Below are positions 1 through 8,714 of a stretch of DNA of 64,000 bases, in pieces. The first letter of the stretch is position 1. Each line of letters starts with the position of its first letter. The stretch is taken from assembly GCA_965227315.1 (NCBI GenBank), contig OZ245737.1, positions 1,302,001 through 1,366,000 on the forward strand, given 5' to 3'. A program made the position numbers and the translations under genes. Below the pieces are notes generated by a model. It had not been told where the DNA came from. It ran no database searches and worked only from the letters and a program-made list of their open reading frames with translations. Origin of the DNA: JANQHS01 sp965227315 (lineage in GTDB: Bacteria; Bacteroidota; Bacteroidia; Cytophagales; CCMP332).

Positions 1-244
1 ATTCCAGGAGATCAAGTCAAGCCCGGTGAAGCATTGGAAGATCACACCTGTAGATCAAAAGGCACAGAAGCTTTGGGATCAATACACGGTGTACAAAAAC
101 AACATGTTTGAAGTGACCAACACCAAACTGGCCCCTTGGATCATCATCGATGCCAACAAAAAATATACAGCCAGGATCAAAGCCATAGAGCATGTATTGA
201 AGGCCATCCCCTATAAGAAAAAGTCCGGCAATGAGAAGTCATGA
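1..244 (+). CDS. Polyphosphate kinase 2 (PPK2) family, C-terminal fragment
   Basis: Only the last roughly 80 codons lie in the window; the frame is open to the left edge, so the gene starts upstream. The visible protein begins FQEIKSSPVKHWKITPVD and contains the late PPK2 pattern K-x-W-K-(I/L)-(T/S)-P-x-D, then LWDQYTVYKNNMF and APWIIIDANKK, ending in a basic tail after AIPYKKK. This matches the lid/C-terminal helices of PPK2 enzymes, which move phosphate between polyphosphate and nucleotides in the cytoplasm. The Walker A and B motifs are outside the window, so the subclass (ADP- or AMP-phosphorylating) cannot be judged. Family assignment is by recognised motif similarity. Confidence 0.8.
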   Translation, partial: FQEIKSSPVKHWKITPVDQKAQKLWDQYTVYKNNMFEVTNTKLAPWIIIDANKKYTARIKAIEHVLKAIPYKKKSGNEKS

Positions 245-259
245 TCATTTGGATCATAG

Positions 260-739
260 GTGGAAGCTCTGACACTTGCAAGAGTTCTTCACCTGATCGC
301 CGTGATCCTTTGGATCGGCGGTGTTGCTATGGTAACCACTGTACTCATACCCGCCATCAGGCAGCTTAAGAGCAGGGAAGAGCAGATCGACACCTTCGAA
401 AAAATTGAAGGCAGATTCGCCTTGCAGGCAAGGATCACCACACTGATTACAGGTCTTACCGGATTTTATATGATCCATGAACTCGATGCCTGGGACCGTT
501 ACCTGGACTATCGCTTTTGGTGGATGCATGCGATGACCCTGGTTTGGATTGTTTTTTCCCTCATTCTATTTGTTCTGGAACCCTTCGTACTGCATAAGGT
601 TCTCAGGGCAATAGCGGAAAAGGATCCTGTTCGCACATTCGGAATCATGCATAGAGCACATTGGGCCCTGCTGCTGCTCAGCTTGATCACAATAGCCGGT
701 GCCGTGGCCGGAAGTCATGGTTGGTTCTTTATTAAATAA
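260..739 (+). CDS. Four-helix membrane protein, CopD/DUF2269-like
   Basis: A 159-residue integral membrane protein with about four hydrophobic helices (around residues 5-30, 50-70, 80-105 and 130-155). The first helix carries R-V-L-H-L-I-A and the last region has H-R-A-H-W-A, so histidines sit at membrane edges as in CopD-type and DUF2269-type proteins. The start is GTG at 260, because an in-frame TAG lies directly upstream at 257-259. It begins 15 bases after the polyphosphate kinase stop and ends 11 bases before a cupin gene, so the three may be co-transcribed. Function is not established; haem or copper binding is only a family-level suggestion. Confidence 0.6.
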   Translation: MEALTLARVLHLIAVILWIGGVAMVTTVLIPAIRQLKSREEQIDTFEKIEGRFALQARITTLITGLTGFYMIHELDAWDRYLDYRFWWMHAMTLVWIVFSLILFVLEPFVLHKVLRAIAEKDPVRTFGIMHRAHWALLLLSLITIAGAVAGSHGWFFIK

Positions 740-750
740 CATTTTGCGCA

Positions 751-1053
751 ATGAACATCGAAAACGAAATACTTCTGAACCCCGAGAATCCTGCTGTTCT
801 GGTGATCAGAAAAACCGATAAGATCAAGTATTTTTCCGTAGGACTTCAAAAGGATCAAATACTCAAAAAGCATAAGACACATGTTCCAACCATCCTTACC
901 GTCATGAAAGGAGAGATCGAATTCCTTTGGAATGGAAAGTCGATCAAATTGAGGCTTATGGATGTATTTGATATTCCGGTTGACGAGTTCCATGAGGTCA
1001 GGGGCCTTGAGAAGGAGAACATATTTTCCCTGGTCCAGGAAGTCGGTACATAG
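751..1053 (+). CDS. Small cupin-domain protein
   Basis: A 100-residue protein that fills a single small beta-barrel (cupin). Seen: a strand pattern through residues 15-95, with H-K-T-H-V-P-T at about 41-47 in the place of the first cupin motif, G-E-I-E-F-L-W around 54-60, and a final motif region D-I-P-V-D-E-F-H-E-V near 74-83. Possible metal ligands are the two histidines of HKTH and H81. No enzyme signature is visible and it is too short for a two-domain dioxygenase. It follows the membrane protein by 11 bases. The substrate is unknown; a sensor or small-molecule binding role is as likely as catalysis. Confidence 0.65.
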   Translation: MNIENEILLNPENPAVLVIRKTDKIKYFSVGLQKDQILKKHKTHVPTILTVMKGEIEFLWNGKSIKLRLMDVFDIPVDEFHEVRGLEKENIFSLVQEVGT

Positions 1054-1156
1054 ATTCTGATCATTTCCTTTCGCAAGGTCAAACCAATTTCTCAATTTGG
1101 ACTAGGTAACAAAAACATTTTCCGCTGTTGCTGCATAACAAGATAAATCCATAGAA

Positions 1157-2215
1157 ATGAAAACAATCGATAGATCAAAACCCGTAATGGTCACAGGAGC
1201 AAATGGATATGTGGCGAGTTGGTTGGTAAAAAGATTACTGGATGAGGGCCTCACAGTTCATGCTGCGGTTCGTAATCCCGATAACACCGAAAAACTCAAG
1301 CATCTGAAAGAAGCAGCAGAAAGATCAAGCGGTAACATAAAATTCTTTCAGGGCGATCTTTTGACAGCCGGTTCATATAAAGCAGCCATGGAGGGTTGCG
1401 AATTGGTTTACCATACGGCCTCTCCTTTTACGGTCGATGTGAAGGATCCTCAAAAGGATCTGATCGACCCCGCTGTGAAGGGGACCGAGAATGTGCTTCA
1501 GTCAGCCAATAGGATCTCTTCCGTGAAAAGAGTCGTGGTCACGAGCAGTTGTGCAGCGATCTATACCGATGCCATTGATTCGGTGAATGCTCCTGGAGGA
1601 CAGTTGAACGAAGAGGTCTGGAATACAACCGCTTCCCTGGACTACCAGCCCTATTCGCTCTCCAAAACACTCGCGGAGCAAAAAGCATGGGAAATGGCAA
1701 AGGCCCAGGACCGTTGGGACCTTATTGCCATGAACCCTCCGGGGGTTTTTGGACCAGCATTAAATCCACATAATACGACATCTGAGAGCATCAATATTTT
1801 GAAAATGCTGGGCGGAGGAGATATGAAGATGGGTGCGCCCAAGATGGGAATTGGTATCGTCGATGTAAGAGATCTGGCCGAAGCACATTTCAAAGCCGGA
1901 TTCACGCCAGAGGCAAGGGGAAGATATATTGTAAGAGCACATAACACGGATTTCCTGGAAATGGGAACCGTGCTCCTGCCGAAATACGGTGACAAATATC
2001 CCCTACCCAAAAAGGCACTTCCCAAATGGCTTCTGATGATCGTGGGGCCCATGACCAACAAGCTTTTCACTCGGAAATTCATCAGAAACAATGTCAATAT
2101 TCCATGGAAGGCTGACAATTCCAAGATCAAAAAAGAACTGGGAATGGAATTCAGGCCAATGCAGGAAACCATGGAAGATGCATTCCAGGTGCTGGTGGAT
2201 GAAAAGATGATCTAG
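1157..2215 (+). CDS. NAD(P)-dependent epimerase/reductase, dihydroflavonol-reductase-like
   Basis: An extended short-chain dehydrogenase of 352 residues, the usual length for the dihydroflavonol/cinnamoyl-CoA reductase-like group. The N-terminal Rossmann motif is V-T-G-A-N-G-Y-V-A-S (residues 12-21). The catalytic tyrosine and lysine are Y166 and K170 in Y-S-L-S-K, preceded by V-V-V-T-S-S-C at about 125-131, which supplies the serine. M-N-P-P-G-V-F-G-P is the typical substrate-side loop. The enzyme should reduce a carbonyl using NAD(P)H in the cytoplasm; the substrate cannot be read from sequence. An AraC-type regulator gene starts 26 bases downstream and may control it, which is inference from position. 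Confidence 0.8.
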   Translation: MKTIDRSKPVMVTGANGYVASWLVKRLLDEGLTVHAAVRNPDNTEKLKHLKEAAERSSGNIKFFQGDLLTAGSYKAAMEGCELVYHTASPFTVDVKDPQKDLIDPAVKGTENVLQSANRISSVKRVVVTSSCAAIYTDAIDSVNAPGGQLNEEVWNTTASLDYQPYSLSKTLAEQKAWEMAKAQDRWDLIAMNPPGVFGPALNPHNTTSESINILKMLGGGDMKMGAPKMGIGIVDVRDLAEAHFKAGFTPEARGRYIVRAHNTDFLEMGTVLLPKYGDKYPLPKKALPKWLLMIVGPMTNKLFTRKFIRNNVNIPWKADNSKIKKELGMEFRPMQETMEDAFQVLVDEKMI

Positions 2216-2241
2216 GGTTTGAGCAGGGCGTAATTGTCCAA

Positions 2242-3042
2242 ATGGAACGGATCAGGACTCTTTTCAAACCCTTTCAGCCAAGCATTGCTCATCAGGGACC
2301 CGGATCCGTATCATATGAAGAAATTGATCCGAGGAACCAGCTCAGGGAGTGGATCTTCTGCCTTTGGCGCCTGAAAAGCGATGAAAAACTAAAGGAAGAC
2401 TTTATGTACCGGGTTGTTTCGGATGGCTGCATCGATATACTGCTGGAGTTACATGATCCTGAAAAGGTATTTATTACTGGTTTTTCCAATAGATATACCG
2501 AGTACGGACTGGGAAGACAATTTGACTATGTAGGGATGCGCTTCTTCCCCGGGGCATTCCCCGCCATCTTTGGAATCTCCGCCGAAAGGTTGATCGACAA
2601 GTTCTTACCATTGGAAGAGATCCTCCCCGACTTTGCTCATCGCTTCAAAGCTTTTCCCAAGCAACCGTTGGAATTAAGCGATATCGGTAAAGTATTTCAG
2701 GACCTTATGCAGTCTGAAATCCAAGATCCTATTCAAGTAGATCCACGATTTACGGAAGCGATGCTACAGATCCTGGAATCAAAAGGTCCATTGGACATCA
2801 AGGACCTGGACCCAGGGGTGAGCGAGAGGCAATTGCGAAGACTATTCAAATTCTACTTCGGTGAATCTCCAAAAACATTTGTCCGGATCAAGAGATTTCA
2901 AAAAGTGCTGGGTCGGAATCCAACACCGGAAAGCCTCAAGGAAGAAAAATCCTATTTCGATGAGGGATACTATGATCAGGCTCATTTCATCAAGGAGTTC
3001 AGGGACTTCTACGGAGTCACGCCAAAACAGGCTTTTGGCTGA
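2242..3042 (+). CDS. AraC-family transcriptional regulator
   Basis: A 266-residue protein with an N-terminal beta-rich sensing domain of the DUF6597 type (F-M-Y-R-V-V-S-D-G-C-I-D at about 54-65 and Y-V-G-M-R-F-F-P-G-A near 96-105) and a C-terminal AraC DNA-binding domain (about 175-266). In the latter, S-E-R-Q-L-R-R-L-F-K-F-Y-F-G fits the first recognition helix, and Y-D-Q-A-H-F-I-K-E-F-R-D-F-Y-G fits the second helix-turn-helix with its conserved G-x-T-P end. The start is ATG at 2242. The likely role is activation of a nearby gene such as the reductase upstream or the VOC gene downstream. The effector is unknown. Confidence 0.88.
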   Translation: MERIRTLFKPFQPSIAHQGPGSVSYEEIDPRNQLREWIFCLWRLKSDEKLKEDFMYRVVSDGCIDILLELHDPEKVFITGFSNRYTEYGLGRQFDYVGMRFFPGAFPAIFGISAERLIDKFLPLEEILPDFAHRFKAFPKQPLELSDIGKVFQDLMQSEIQDPIQVDPRFTEAMLQILESKGPLDIKDLDPGVSERQLRRLFKFYFGESPKTFVRIKRFQKVLGRNPTPESLKEEKSYFDEGYYDQAHFIKEFRDFYGVTPKQAFG

Positions 3043-3100
3043 ATCCATCTTTGGCCGTTTTTTACAATTTTATCCATCCCGGGCGATCTAGCTTCACTTC

Positions 3101-3565
3101 ATGAAAAAACAAATTTTACTAGTCGCCCTGATTAGCTGCTCGATTTATAGGGCAGAGGCACAATCACTTCAACCAAAAGGATCAAATATGAAATTGAATG
3201 CAGGAATTATCACGGACAGAATAGAAGAAACCAAAAAGTTCTATCAGGAGAACCTGGGCTTCGGGGTTTCATTCGAAAACGATTTTTACCTTCTCATGCA
3301 TACGCCCGGAGGTGGGGATCAGATCAGTTTTTTAAAACCAAACCATCCCTCCCAGCAACCCGTTTTCCAGGCGGCCTTCGATGGACAGGGCATGTATCTG
3401 ACCATAGAACTTGAAGATGTAGATCGATTGTATGAGGAGCTGAAAGCCAAGGGCGTAGCCATCGAGATCGAGATCCGGGATGAACCCTGGGGTGATCGCC
3501 ATTTTGCAATCAAAGATCCAAATGGCATTGGAATAGATCTGGTGAAATACACTGCCCCGGAGTAA
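3101..3565 (+). CDS. Exported VOC (glyoxalase/bleomycin-resistance fold) protein
   Basis: 154 residues. The N-terminus (MKKQILLVALISC, then YRAEAQS) looks like a signal peptide cleaved near residue 21. From residue 30 (M-K-L-N-A-G-I-I-T-D) it forms one VOC unit: the first beta-alpha-beta half with T-K-K-F-Y-Q-E-N-L-G-F, the second half with R-D-E-P-W-G-D-R-H-F and D-P-N-G-I-G-I-D-L-V. The acid in the last strand and a residue in the first would be metal ligands in related enzymes. Most VOC proteins are cytoplasmic, so export is unusual. Met30 is an alternative cytoplasmic start, but the leader is coherent and uninterrupted. Specific reaction unknown. Confidence 0.75.
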   Translation: MKKQILLVALISCSIYRAEAQSLQPKGSNMKLNAGIITDRIEETKKFYQENLGFGVSFENDFYLLMHTPGGGDQISFLKPNHPSQQPVFQAAFDGQGMYLTIELEDVDRLYEELKAKGVAIEIEIRDEPWGDRHFAIKDPNGIGIDLVKYTAPE

Positions 3566-3657
3566 GGTATCCCTCATTGAAGCAAGGAATACCGGACAGT
3601 GAATTGACCAAGGGAAAGTGACTCCCGTTTTCGGGATTTTTCCGGAAAGGGAATTCC

Positions 3658-3665
3658 TACCTTTG
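3658..3665 (+). promoter_or_regulatory. Bacteroidota-type -7 promoter box TACCTTTG
   Basis: TACCTTTG matches the TAnnTTTG consensus of the primary sigma factor in this phylum. It lies only 4 bases before the ATG of the pseudouridine synthase gene, so transcription would begin at or very near the start codon and the mRNA would be almost leaderless. No clear -33 TTG box is seen. Confidence 0.4.
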
Positions 3666-3669
3666 AGTC

Positions 3670-4365
3670 ATGGGTCAAAGGCTGGAAGTTCTTTTTGAAG
3701 ATAACCACATTCTGGCGGTCAATAAACCTGGAGGGATCCTCTCACAGGGAGATATTACAGGCGACACTTCCATCCTCGATGAAGCCAAGGAATACATCAA
3801 AAAGAAGTACAACAAGCCTGGAAATGCTTATTGTGGGTTGATCCAACGTTTGGATCGTCCGGCAAGCGGTGTTCTTCTGATGGCCAAATCCTCAAAGGGT
3901 CTGGAAAGAATGAACCAGCTCATGCGGGAAAAAAAGATCAAAAAAACTTACTGGGCTCTGACCGAGGAACATGTTGATCATGACAGAGGCACGTTGATCG
4001 ACTGGCTTTGGAAGAATGAAGACCAGAAAAAAGTGCATGTATATCAAAAAGAAAAAAAGGGAGCCCAAAGGTCCGAACTAAAATACCAATTGCTGGGAAG
4101 GATCGGGAAAAACTACCTGTTGGAAATCGACCTGATCACCGGCCGATACCACCAGGCCAGAGCTCAGTTGGCCTCGACAGGAATGACGATAGCAGGAGAT
4201 GTGAAATACGGTTATCCCAAGAAAAACAAATCCGGGAAAATTGCTCTTCATTGTAAGAGAATCGATTTCATTCACCCGGTTAAACAGGAAGCCATTAAAA
4301 TTGAAGCCAGGATTCCCAAGGAACCTCAATGGCAAGAATTCAGGTCCTTTCAAAAAAGTGTATGA
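3670..4365 (+). CDS. RluA-family RNA pseudouridine synthase
   Basis: A 231-residue enzyme that isomerises uridine to pseudouridine in rRNA or tRNA. The catalytic aspartate is D62 in Q-R-L-D-R-P-A-S-G; the family motif is usually H-R-L-D, so the histidine is replaced by Gln59. V-N-K-P-G-G-I-L (17-24) and the late G-R-Y-H-Q-A-R-A-Q-L segment are also family marks. There is no N-terminal S4 domain, so it is the short single-domain form. The stop overlaps the next ATG (ATGA), coupling it to a DUF6787 membrane protein. The target site in RNA cannot be predicted. Confidence 0.88.
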   Translation: MGQRLEVLFEDNHILAVNKPGGILSQGDITGDTSILDEAKEYIKKKYNKPGNAYCGLIQRLDRPASGVLLMAKSSKGLERMNQLMREKKIKKTYWALTEEHVDHDRGTLIDWLWKNEDQKKVHVYQKEKKGAQRSELKYQLLGRIGKNYLLEIDLITGRYHQARAQLASTGMTIAGDVKYGYPKKNKSGKIALHCKRIDFIHPVKQEAIKIEARIPKEPQWQEFRSFQKSV

Positions 4366-4670
4366 TAGAAAGACTTAAAAAAAGATGGGGAGCAAAAAGC
4401 AACTCGCAGGTTTTCTTGATCCTGCTGGTATTTGCGATCACCGGAAGCACCATAGTGCTGATCAAAAGGCCAGTATTTGAGCTTCTCGGATTTGATTTTG
4501 CAGAATTGTCCCTTCCCGTTAAGATCGTTTATTACATATTTATTCTCCCGGTCTATCTTGGCTTGTTGATCATAATCGGCTACCTATTCGGACAAGGAGA
4601 ATTTTTTATGCAATTTGTTCGGAAGTTTATCAAACGATTTTCCGGTAAAAAAACAGGTCCTCGCCCCTGA
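4362..4670 (+). CDS. DUF6787 family small membrane protein
   Basis: 102 residues from the ATG at 4362, which overlaps the upstream stop by four bases. A longer reading from 4329 would lie inside the pseudouridine synthase and is unlikely. Seen: a basic start M-I-E-R-L-K-K-R-W-G, two hydrophobic helices (about 17-36 and 52-76), a conserved-looking F-G-Q-G-E-F-F segment and a basic C-terminus. This arrangement matches the Bacteroidota-specific DUF6787 family. Coupling to an RNA-modifying enzyme may be incidental. No function is known. Confidence 0.7.
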   Translation: MIERLKKRWGAKSNSQVFLILLVFAITGSTIVLIKRPVFELLGFDFAELSLPVKIVYYIFILPVYLGLLIIIGYLFGQGEFFMQFVRKFIKRFSGKKTGPRP

Positions 4671-4700
4671 CGATCATGGTGCCTGCAAGTTATTCCGTTG

Positions 4701-7700
4701 ATGAAAGAGCTTCTAAAGGCATACCAAAAAAGACTCACAAACCTTACTCCCAGGAACCGCTCGATCTATCTTGGAAGGCTTTCAAAAAGATTTGATCTCG
4801 ATCTAAAGAGCCTTTTCTCCTTTTCCGGTAAGGATCATGATGACCTTCTTTCATTACTTCTGCGTGGAAAAACCCTTCAGGTGGTAGAAGTCGTAGATCC
4901 GCGCCTGGGTTCATCCAATGAGCTCTCTTTGAAGATCAAGAATATCCATAGACAGGGAGCCTTCATCAAAACCGAAAGGGGAAATGATGATCTCCACATA
5001 GCCTGGCCCTATGTGGAAGGTAAACTGGTCAGCGGAATGCCTGTGCGTGCTCCGCTTGTTTTCTTTCCTGTCGATCTTAGCATCGAATCCGGAAGTTGGA
5101 CGATCACCCTGAAAAAGGATGTTCCAATTAACCTGAACAAAAGCCTGCTCCTATCGTTTTCGCATTATTCGGAACAAAGACTTGAAGAAGAGCTTCTGGA
5201 ATTCGACCTCCGAGATCTCGACCCGGATCGTAAGTCCTTCCTCTCGGGTCTGTTCAGAATGATCAATGAATCAGCCGTTCAGCTCAGATTCAATTCTGAA
5301 ATTTTCGAAGGGAATACCCAAAGCTTCAGGGACTACACAAAGAAAGAATTTGAAAAAAAATACAAGGAAGGTGAGCTCCATGTTTTGGATTACGGTGTCC
5401 TGGGATTATATCCTCAGGCAGGTTCCTTCATCGTTCCGGATTACGACAAACTCATACAGGATACCAATTTCGCTGATCTGGAAGACTTCTTTTCCTCCAA
5501 GGTTTCAATTGATGAAGATGAAAACTGGCAGGTCGGGTCGCATTACCGAAGGGTATTCCTGAACAAGGTCAAGGAGGATAAGGTCCTCAACCCGCTTCCC
5601 ATAGACGCTTCACAGGAAAACGCGCTCAAAGCAATAAAAAAGGGGCATTCCATAGTGGTACAGGGCCCACCGGGATCGGGAAAAAGCCAGTTGATCAGCA
5701 ACCTGATCTCTGATAATATCACGAGGGGAAAAAATGTGCTGCTGGTATGCCAGAAAAGAGTGGCTCTGGAGGTTGTTTATGAGAGACTCAAAAAACTGGA
5801 ACTACATCAGTTCGTCGCAAGGGTTACCGATTTTAAGAATGAAAGGGGAAGGATCTATGAAAAGATCGAAAGCCAGATCGAAAGCATTAACGAATATCAG
5901 CAGATCAACAACGGAATAGATTCCATCCTCTTGGAACGGGATTTTCTTCAGACCAGCAAGAAGATAGATCAGCTGGAGGAAGAATTATCGGAGTTTCGCC
6001 AGGCCCTCTTTGAAAGCTTCGATACCGGCATTTCCCCCAAAGAAGCATACCTCCAGTCCGATGTCCAAACCAAGACCATTGACACCTCAGGCCTGTTCAG
6101 ATTTTTCAAGCTAAATGAGCTGGATAAGCTTGAAAAAGACTTCAATACCTATTATTCCGGGTATCAAAAGTTTGATGCCGAGGATTATCCCTGGAGAACC
6201 AGAAAGAGCTTTAAGGACTTTGGGATCAAGGACGAAAAAAACATGCTGGATGTTCTTGATGAAATTCCAAAATTTCAATTTGAGGTCAACGAGGAGATCA
6301 AGGACTTCCTTTTCATGGGTCTGAGCTATAATGAGCACAAAGAGCTTGCGGACAGAAAAAAAGAACTACAGCAGTTTTCAAGATTGATCGAAGACCCTGA
6401 GATCCTCCAACTCTTTACCAAATACCAGAATAAACCGGTAGACGGATTATGGCTTGAAAACCGTAAGCAGATCATCCTTGACTTCTATGTGGCACCAGGA
6501 CCCGAGACCAGCATACCGGGTCGGGAATTGGACCATGCATTTTACGAGATCTCGAGGGACGGGAAGAGACTCAAAAACCCCTTGTTCAAGATCATGAGCT
6601 TCGTTGTTTCACCTATCGGTAAGGCCACCAAAAAATATCTACAGGCAAACAGACTTCAACCAAATGCCCAGGGCATTTCATCATTGGAAAGAAAGGTGTC
6701 AAACCGAATGAATCTGGTGCACAATCTCTCTCTTCTGAGAAAATCCGACTTCCACACGGAAGATCTTCCCGAGATGCTTGACAGGGCCGAATTCCTGAAT
6801 TGGATCGAAAGACAGGAAAAAGCGTTGAAATCATTGCAGATCATTCAATCCTTCAGATCACTGGAAAGCTTCTTCGATTTTGAAAAAACACCTCCGGAAG
6901 AATTGAAGGAAAAACTCGAGGGGCTGATACTTCTTTCGGAAAGGATCATTGAAAAAGTCCATGTTTGGGAAGCATACTTAAGCAGGACGCATATCTTTCG
7001 CATTTTGGCCGACAATGAGCTGGCCTCAAAACTTAAAAAGACCCTAAAAAGAGATTTCGAAGAACTATGCCATTATGATCAACTCCTTTCCGCAATGAAA
7101 AAGGAGCAAAAAGACCTTTTCAATACTATTTGCTCCGAAGTAAACTCAGGTGAAAAAGAAGCTTGGCAGGTCCTCAAAAACTCGATCAGATGGGATTGGA
7201 TCAGCCATCTCGAAGAAAAATACCCAACCCTCAGGGAAGTGTCCAGGCCTGCTTTCCCACAGAAGATAGACGCTATGAAGGAGGCGGTGGCGAAAAAGCT
7301 GGAGCTGACCAAGTCTCTGGTCCTGTTAAGAGCAAGGGAAAGGACATACAGCGATCTTGAATACAACCGGCTCAACAACCTGATAACCTACAGGGATTTA
7401 AAACACCAGGTCACCAAAAAAAGAAAGATCTGGCCTCTGAGGAAAGTGATCCATGAGTTCTATGGAGAATTATTCAATCTGATCCCATGCTGGATGGCTT
7501 CTCCTGAATCCGTTTCGGCTATGTTTCCGCTTGAGCAGGTATTTGATCTCGTCATATTCGACGAGGCCTCTCAGTGCTTTTCCGAAAAAGGGATTCCGGC
7601 ACTCTATCGGGGAAAACAGATCGCCATCTTCGGTGATAAGAATCAACTGAGTCCCTTTGATCTTTACCAGGCAAGATATGAGGATCCTGGCATGGAAGAA

Positions 7701-8714
7701 GATCCCGACCTTGAAGCAGAATCATTGTTAGATCTGGGCTCAAATTACCTCATGGAGGTGCCGTTGACCGAGCATTACCGAAGCGAGTCCCTGGACCTGA
7801 TCGGTTTTTCAAACCAGCACTTTTACAAAAGTTCGCTGAACTGTGTGCCCCATTATCAATTGGATCGGGAATCAAAACCCATTGAATACCATCGGGTCAA
7901 AAATCCTGTATGGGAAAACAATCAAAATCTGCCCGAAGCCCGGGAAGTCGTGGAGACAACCTTAAAGCTGATCCGCGAAGGCGAAAAGAATATCGGGATC
8001 ATTACTTTTAATTTCCATCAGCAACAATTGATCGCCGACCTTCTCGAAGCAGAGATGGCTTCATCAGATCTTGAACTACCAATGGAGCTCTTCGTTAAAA
8101 ACCTTGAAAACGTTCAGGGAGATGAAAGGGATATCATCATTTTTTCCCCGGCCTATGGTCCCGATGTCCAGGGAAAGCTGATACTGAATTTTGGAATGCT
8201 CAACCAGATGCATGGAGAGCGGCGATTGAATGTAGCCATCACCAGGGCAAGAAAAAAGATCATTGTCTTTTCAAGTTTGGATCCATCTGCGATCAACACC
8301 GAGCACCTCACAAACCCCGGGCCCGGGCTATTTCTTGATTACCTTGTTTATGCAAGCGAGCTTTCTAAAGGCAGAACCTCAAAAGTCTGGCAAAAGTCCG
8401 GGATCAAAAGCGGATCCTGGTATTTATCCGGAAGATTGGCACAGGACCTTGAGGGATTGGGATTGAAAACGTCAAAGTCGATACCTTTTGCGGACCTGCT
8501 GATCGAGGCTCCCAAAGAATCTTCCATAGCATGCCTCACGGATGACGAGCAGTTTTTTGAAGCAGGCTCATGCAAACATTTCTTTGCCTACCTCCCCACT
8601 GAGCTAGAGAGAAAGAACTGGGCCTATAAGTATACTTTCAGTCGGAATTATTGGCGGAATGCTGAAGGAGAGGTCGAAGAGATCGTTCATTATCTCAACT
8701 GGAAAAAGAATTGA
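4701..8714 (+). CDS. Large superfamily 1 helicase/ATPase with DUF4011-like N-terminus
   Basis: 1337 residues from the ATG at 4701. The N-terminal 250 residues include A-P-L-V-F-F-P-V-D-L, as in DUF4011 helicases. Walker A is G-P-P-G-S-G-K-S near residue 322, motif II is F-D-E-A-S-Q near 953, motif III is G-D-K-N-Q-L-S-P near 977, motif V/VI is V-Q-G-D-E-R-D followed by N-V-A-I-T-R-A-R near 1176. A helical insertion of about 600 residues separates motifs I and II, as in UPF1-like SF1 enzymes. The last 100 residues resemble the Vsr/MTES_1575-type nuclease found at the end of related proteins but lack an obvious E-x-K. It should unwind or translocate on nucleic acid. Its stop touches the stop of the convergent gene. 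Confidence 0.82.
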   Translation: MKELLKAYQKRLTNLTPRNRSIYLGRLSKRFDLDLKSLFSFSGKDHDDLLSLLLRGKTLQVVEVVDPRLGSSNELSLKIKNIHRQGAFIKTERGNDDLHIAWPYVEGKLVSGMPVRAPLVFFPVDLSIESGSWTITLKKDVPINLNKSLLLSFSHYSEQRLEEELLEFDLRDLDPDRKSFLSGLFRMINESAVQLRFNSEIFEGNTQSFRDYTKKEFEKKYKEGELHVLDYGVLGLYPQAGSFIVPDYDKLIQDTNFADLEDFFSSKVSIDEDENWQVGSHYRRVFLNKVKEDKVLNPLPIDASQENALKAIKKGHSIVVQGPPGSGKSQLISNLISDNITRGKNVLLVCQKRVALEVVYERLKKLELHQFVARVTDFKNERGRIYEKIESQIESINEYQQINNGIDSILLERDFLQTSKKIDQLEEELSEFRQALFESFDTGISPKEAYLQSDVQTKTIDTSGLFRFFKLNELDKLEKDFNTYYSGYQKFDAEDYPWRTRKSFKDFGIKDEKNMLDVLDEIPKFQFEVNEEIKDFLFMGLSYNEHKELADRKKELQQFSRLIEDPEILQLFTKYQNKPVDGLWLENRKQIILDFYVAPGPETSIPGRELDHAFYEISRDGKRLKNPLFKIMSFVVSPIGKATKKYLQANRLQPNAQGISSLERKVSNRMNLVHNLSLLRKSDFHTEDLPEMLDRAEFLNWIERQEKALKSLQIIQSFRSLESFFDFEKTPPEELKEKLEGLILLSERIIEKVHVWEAYLSRTHIFRILADNELASKLKKTLKRDFEELCHYDQLLSAMKKEQKDLFNTICSEVNSGEKEAWQVLKNSIRWDWISHLEEKYPTLREVSRPAFPQKIDAMKEAVAKKLELTKSLVLLRARERTYSDLEYNRLNNLITYRDLKHQVTKKRKIWPLRKVIHEFYGELFNLIPCWMASPESVSAMFPLEQVFDLVIFDEASQCFSEKGIPALYRGKQIAIFGDKNQLSPFDLYQARYEDPGMEEDPDLEAESLLDLGSNYLMEVPLTEHYRSESLDLIGFSNQHFYKSSLNCVPHYQLDRESKPIEYHRVKNPVWENNQNLPEAREVVETTLKLIREGEKNIGIITFNFHQQQLIADLLEAEMASSDLELPMELFVKNLENVQGDERDIIIFSPAYGPDVQGKLILNFGMLNQMHGERRLNVAITRARKKIIVFSSLDPSAINTEHLTNPGPGLFLDYLVYASELSKGRTSKVWQKSGIKSGSWYLSGRLAQDLEGLGLKTSKSIPFADLLIEAPKESSIACLTDDEQFFEAGSCKHFFAYLPTELERKNWAYKYTFSRNYWRNAEGEVEEIVHYLNWKKN

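Noticed and set aside
4701..8714. Member of an anti-phage defence island
   Set aside because: The family can occur in defence loci, but both flanks are housekeeping or conserved genes and no partner nuclease, methylase or toxin gene is present.
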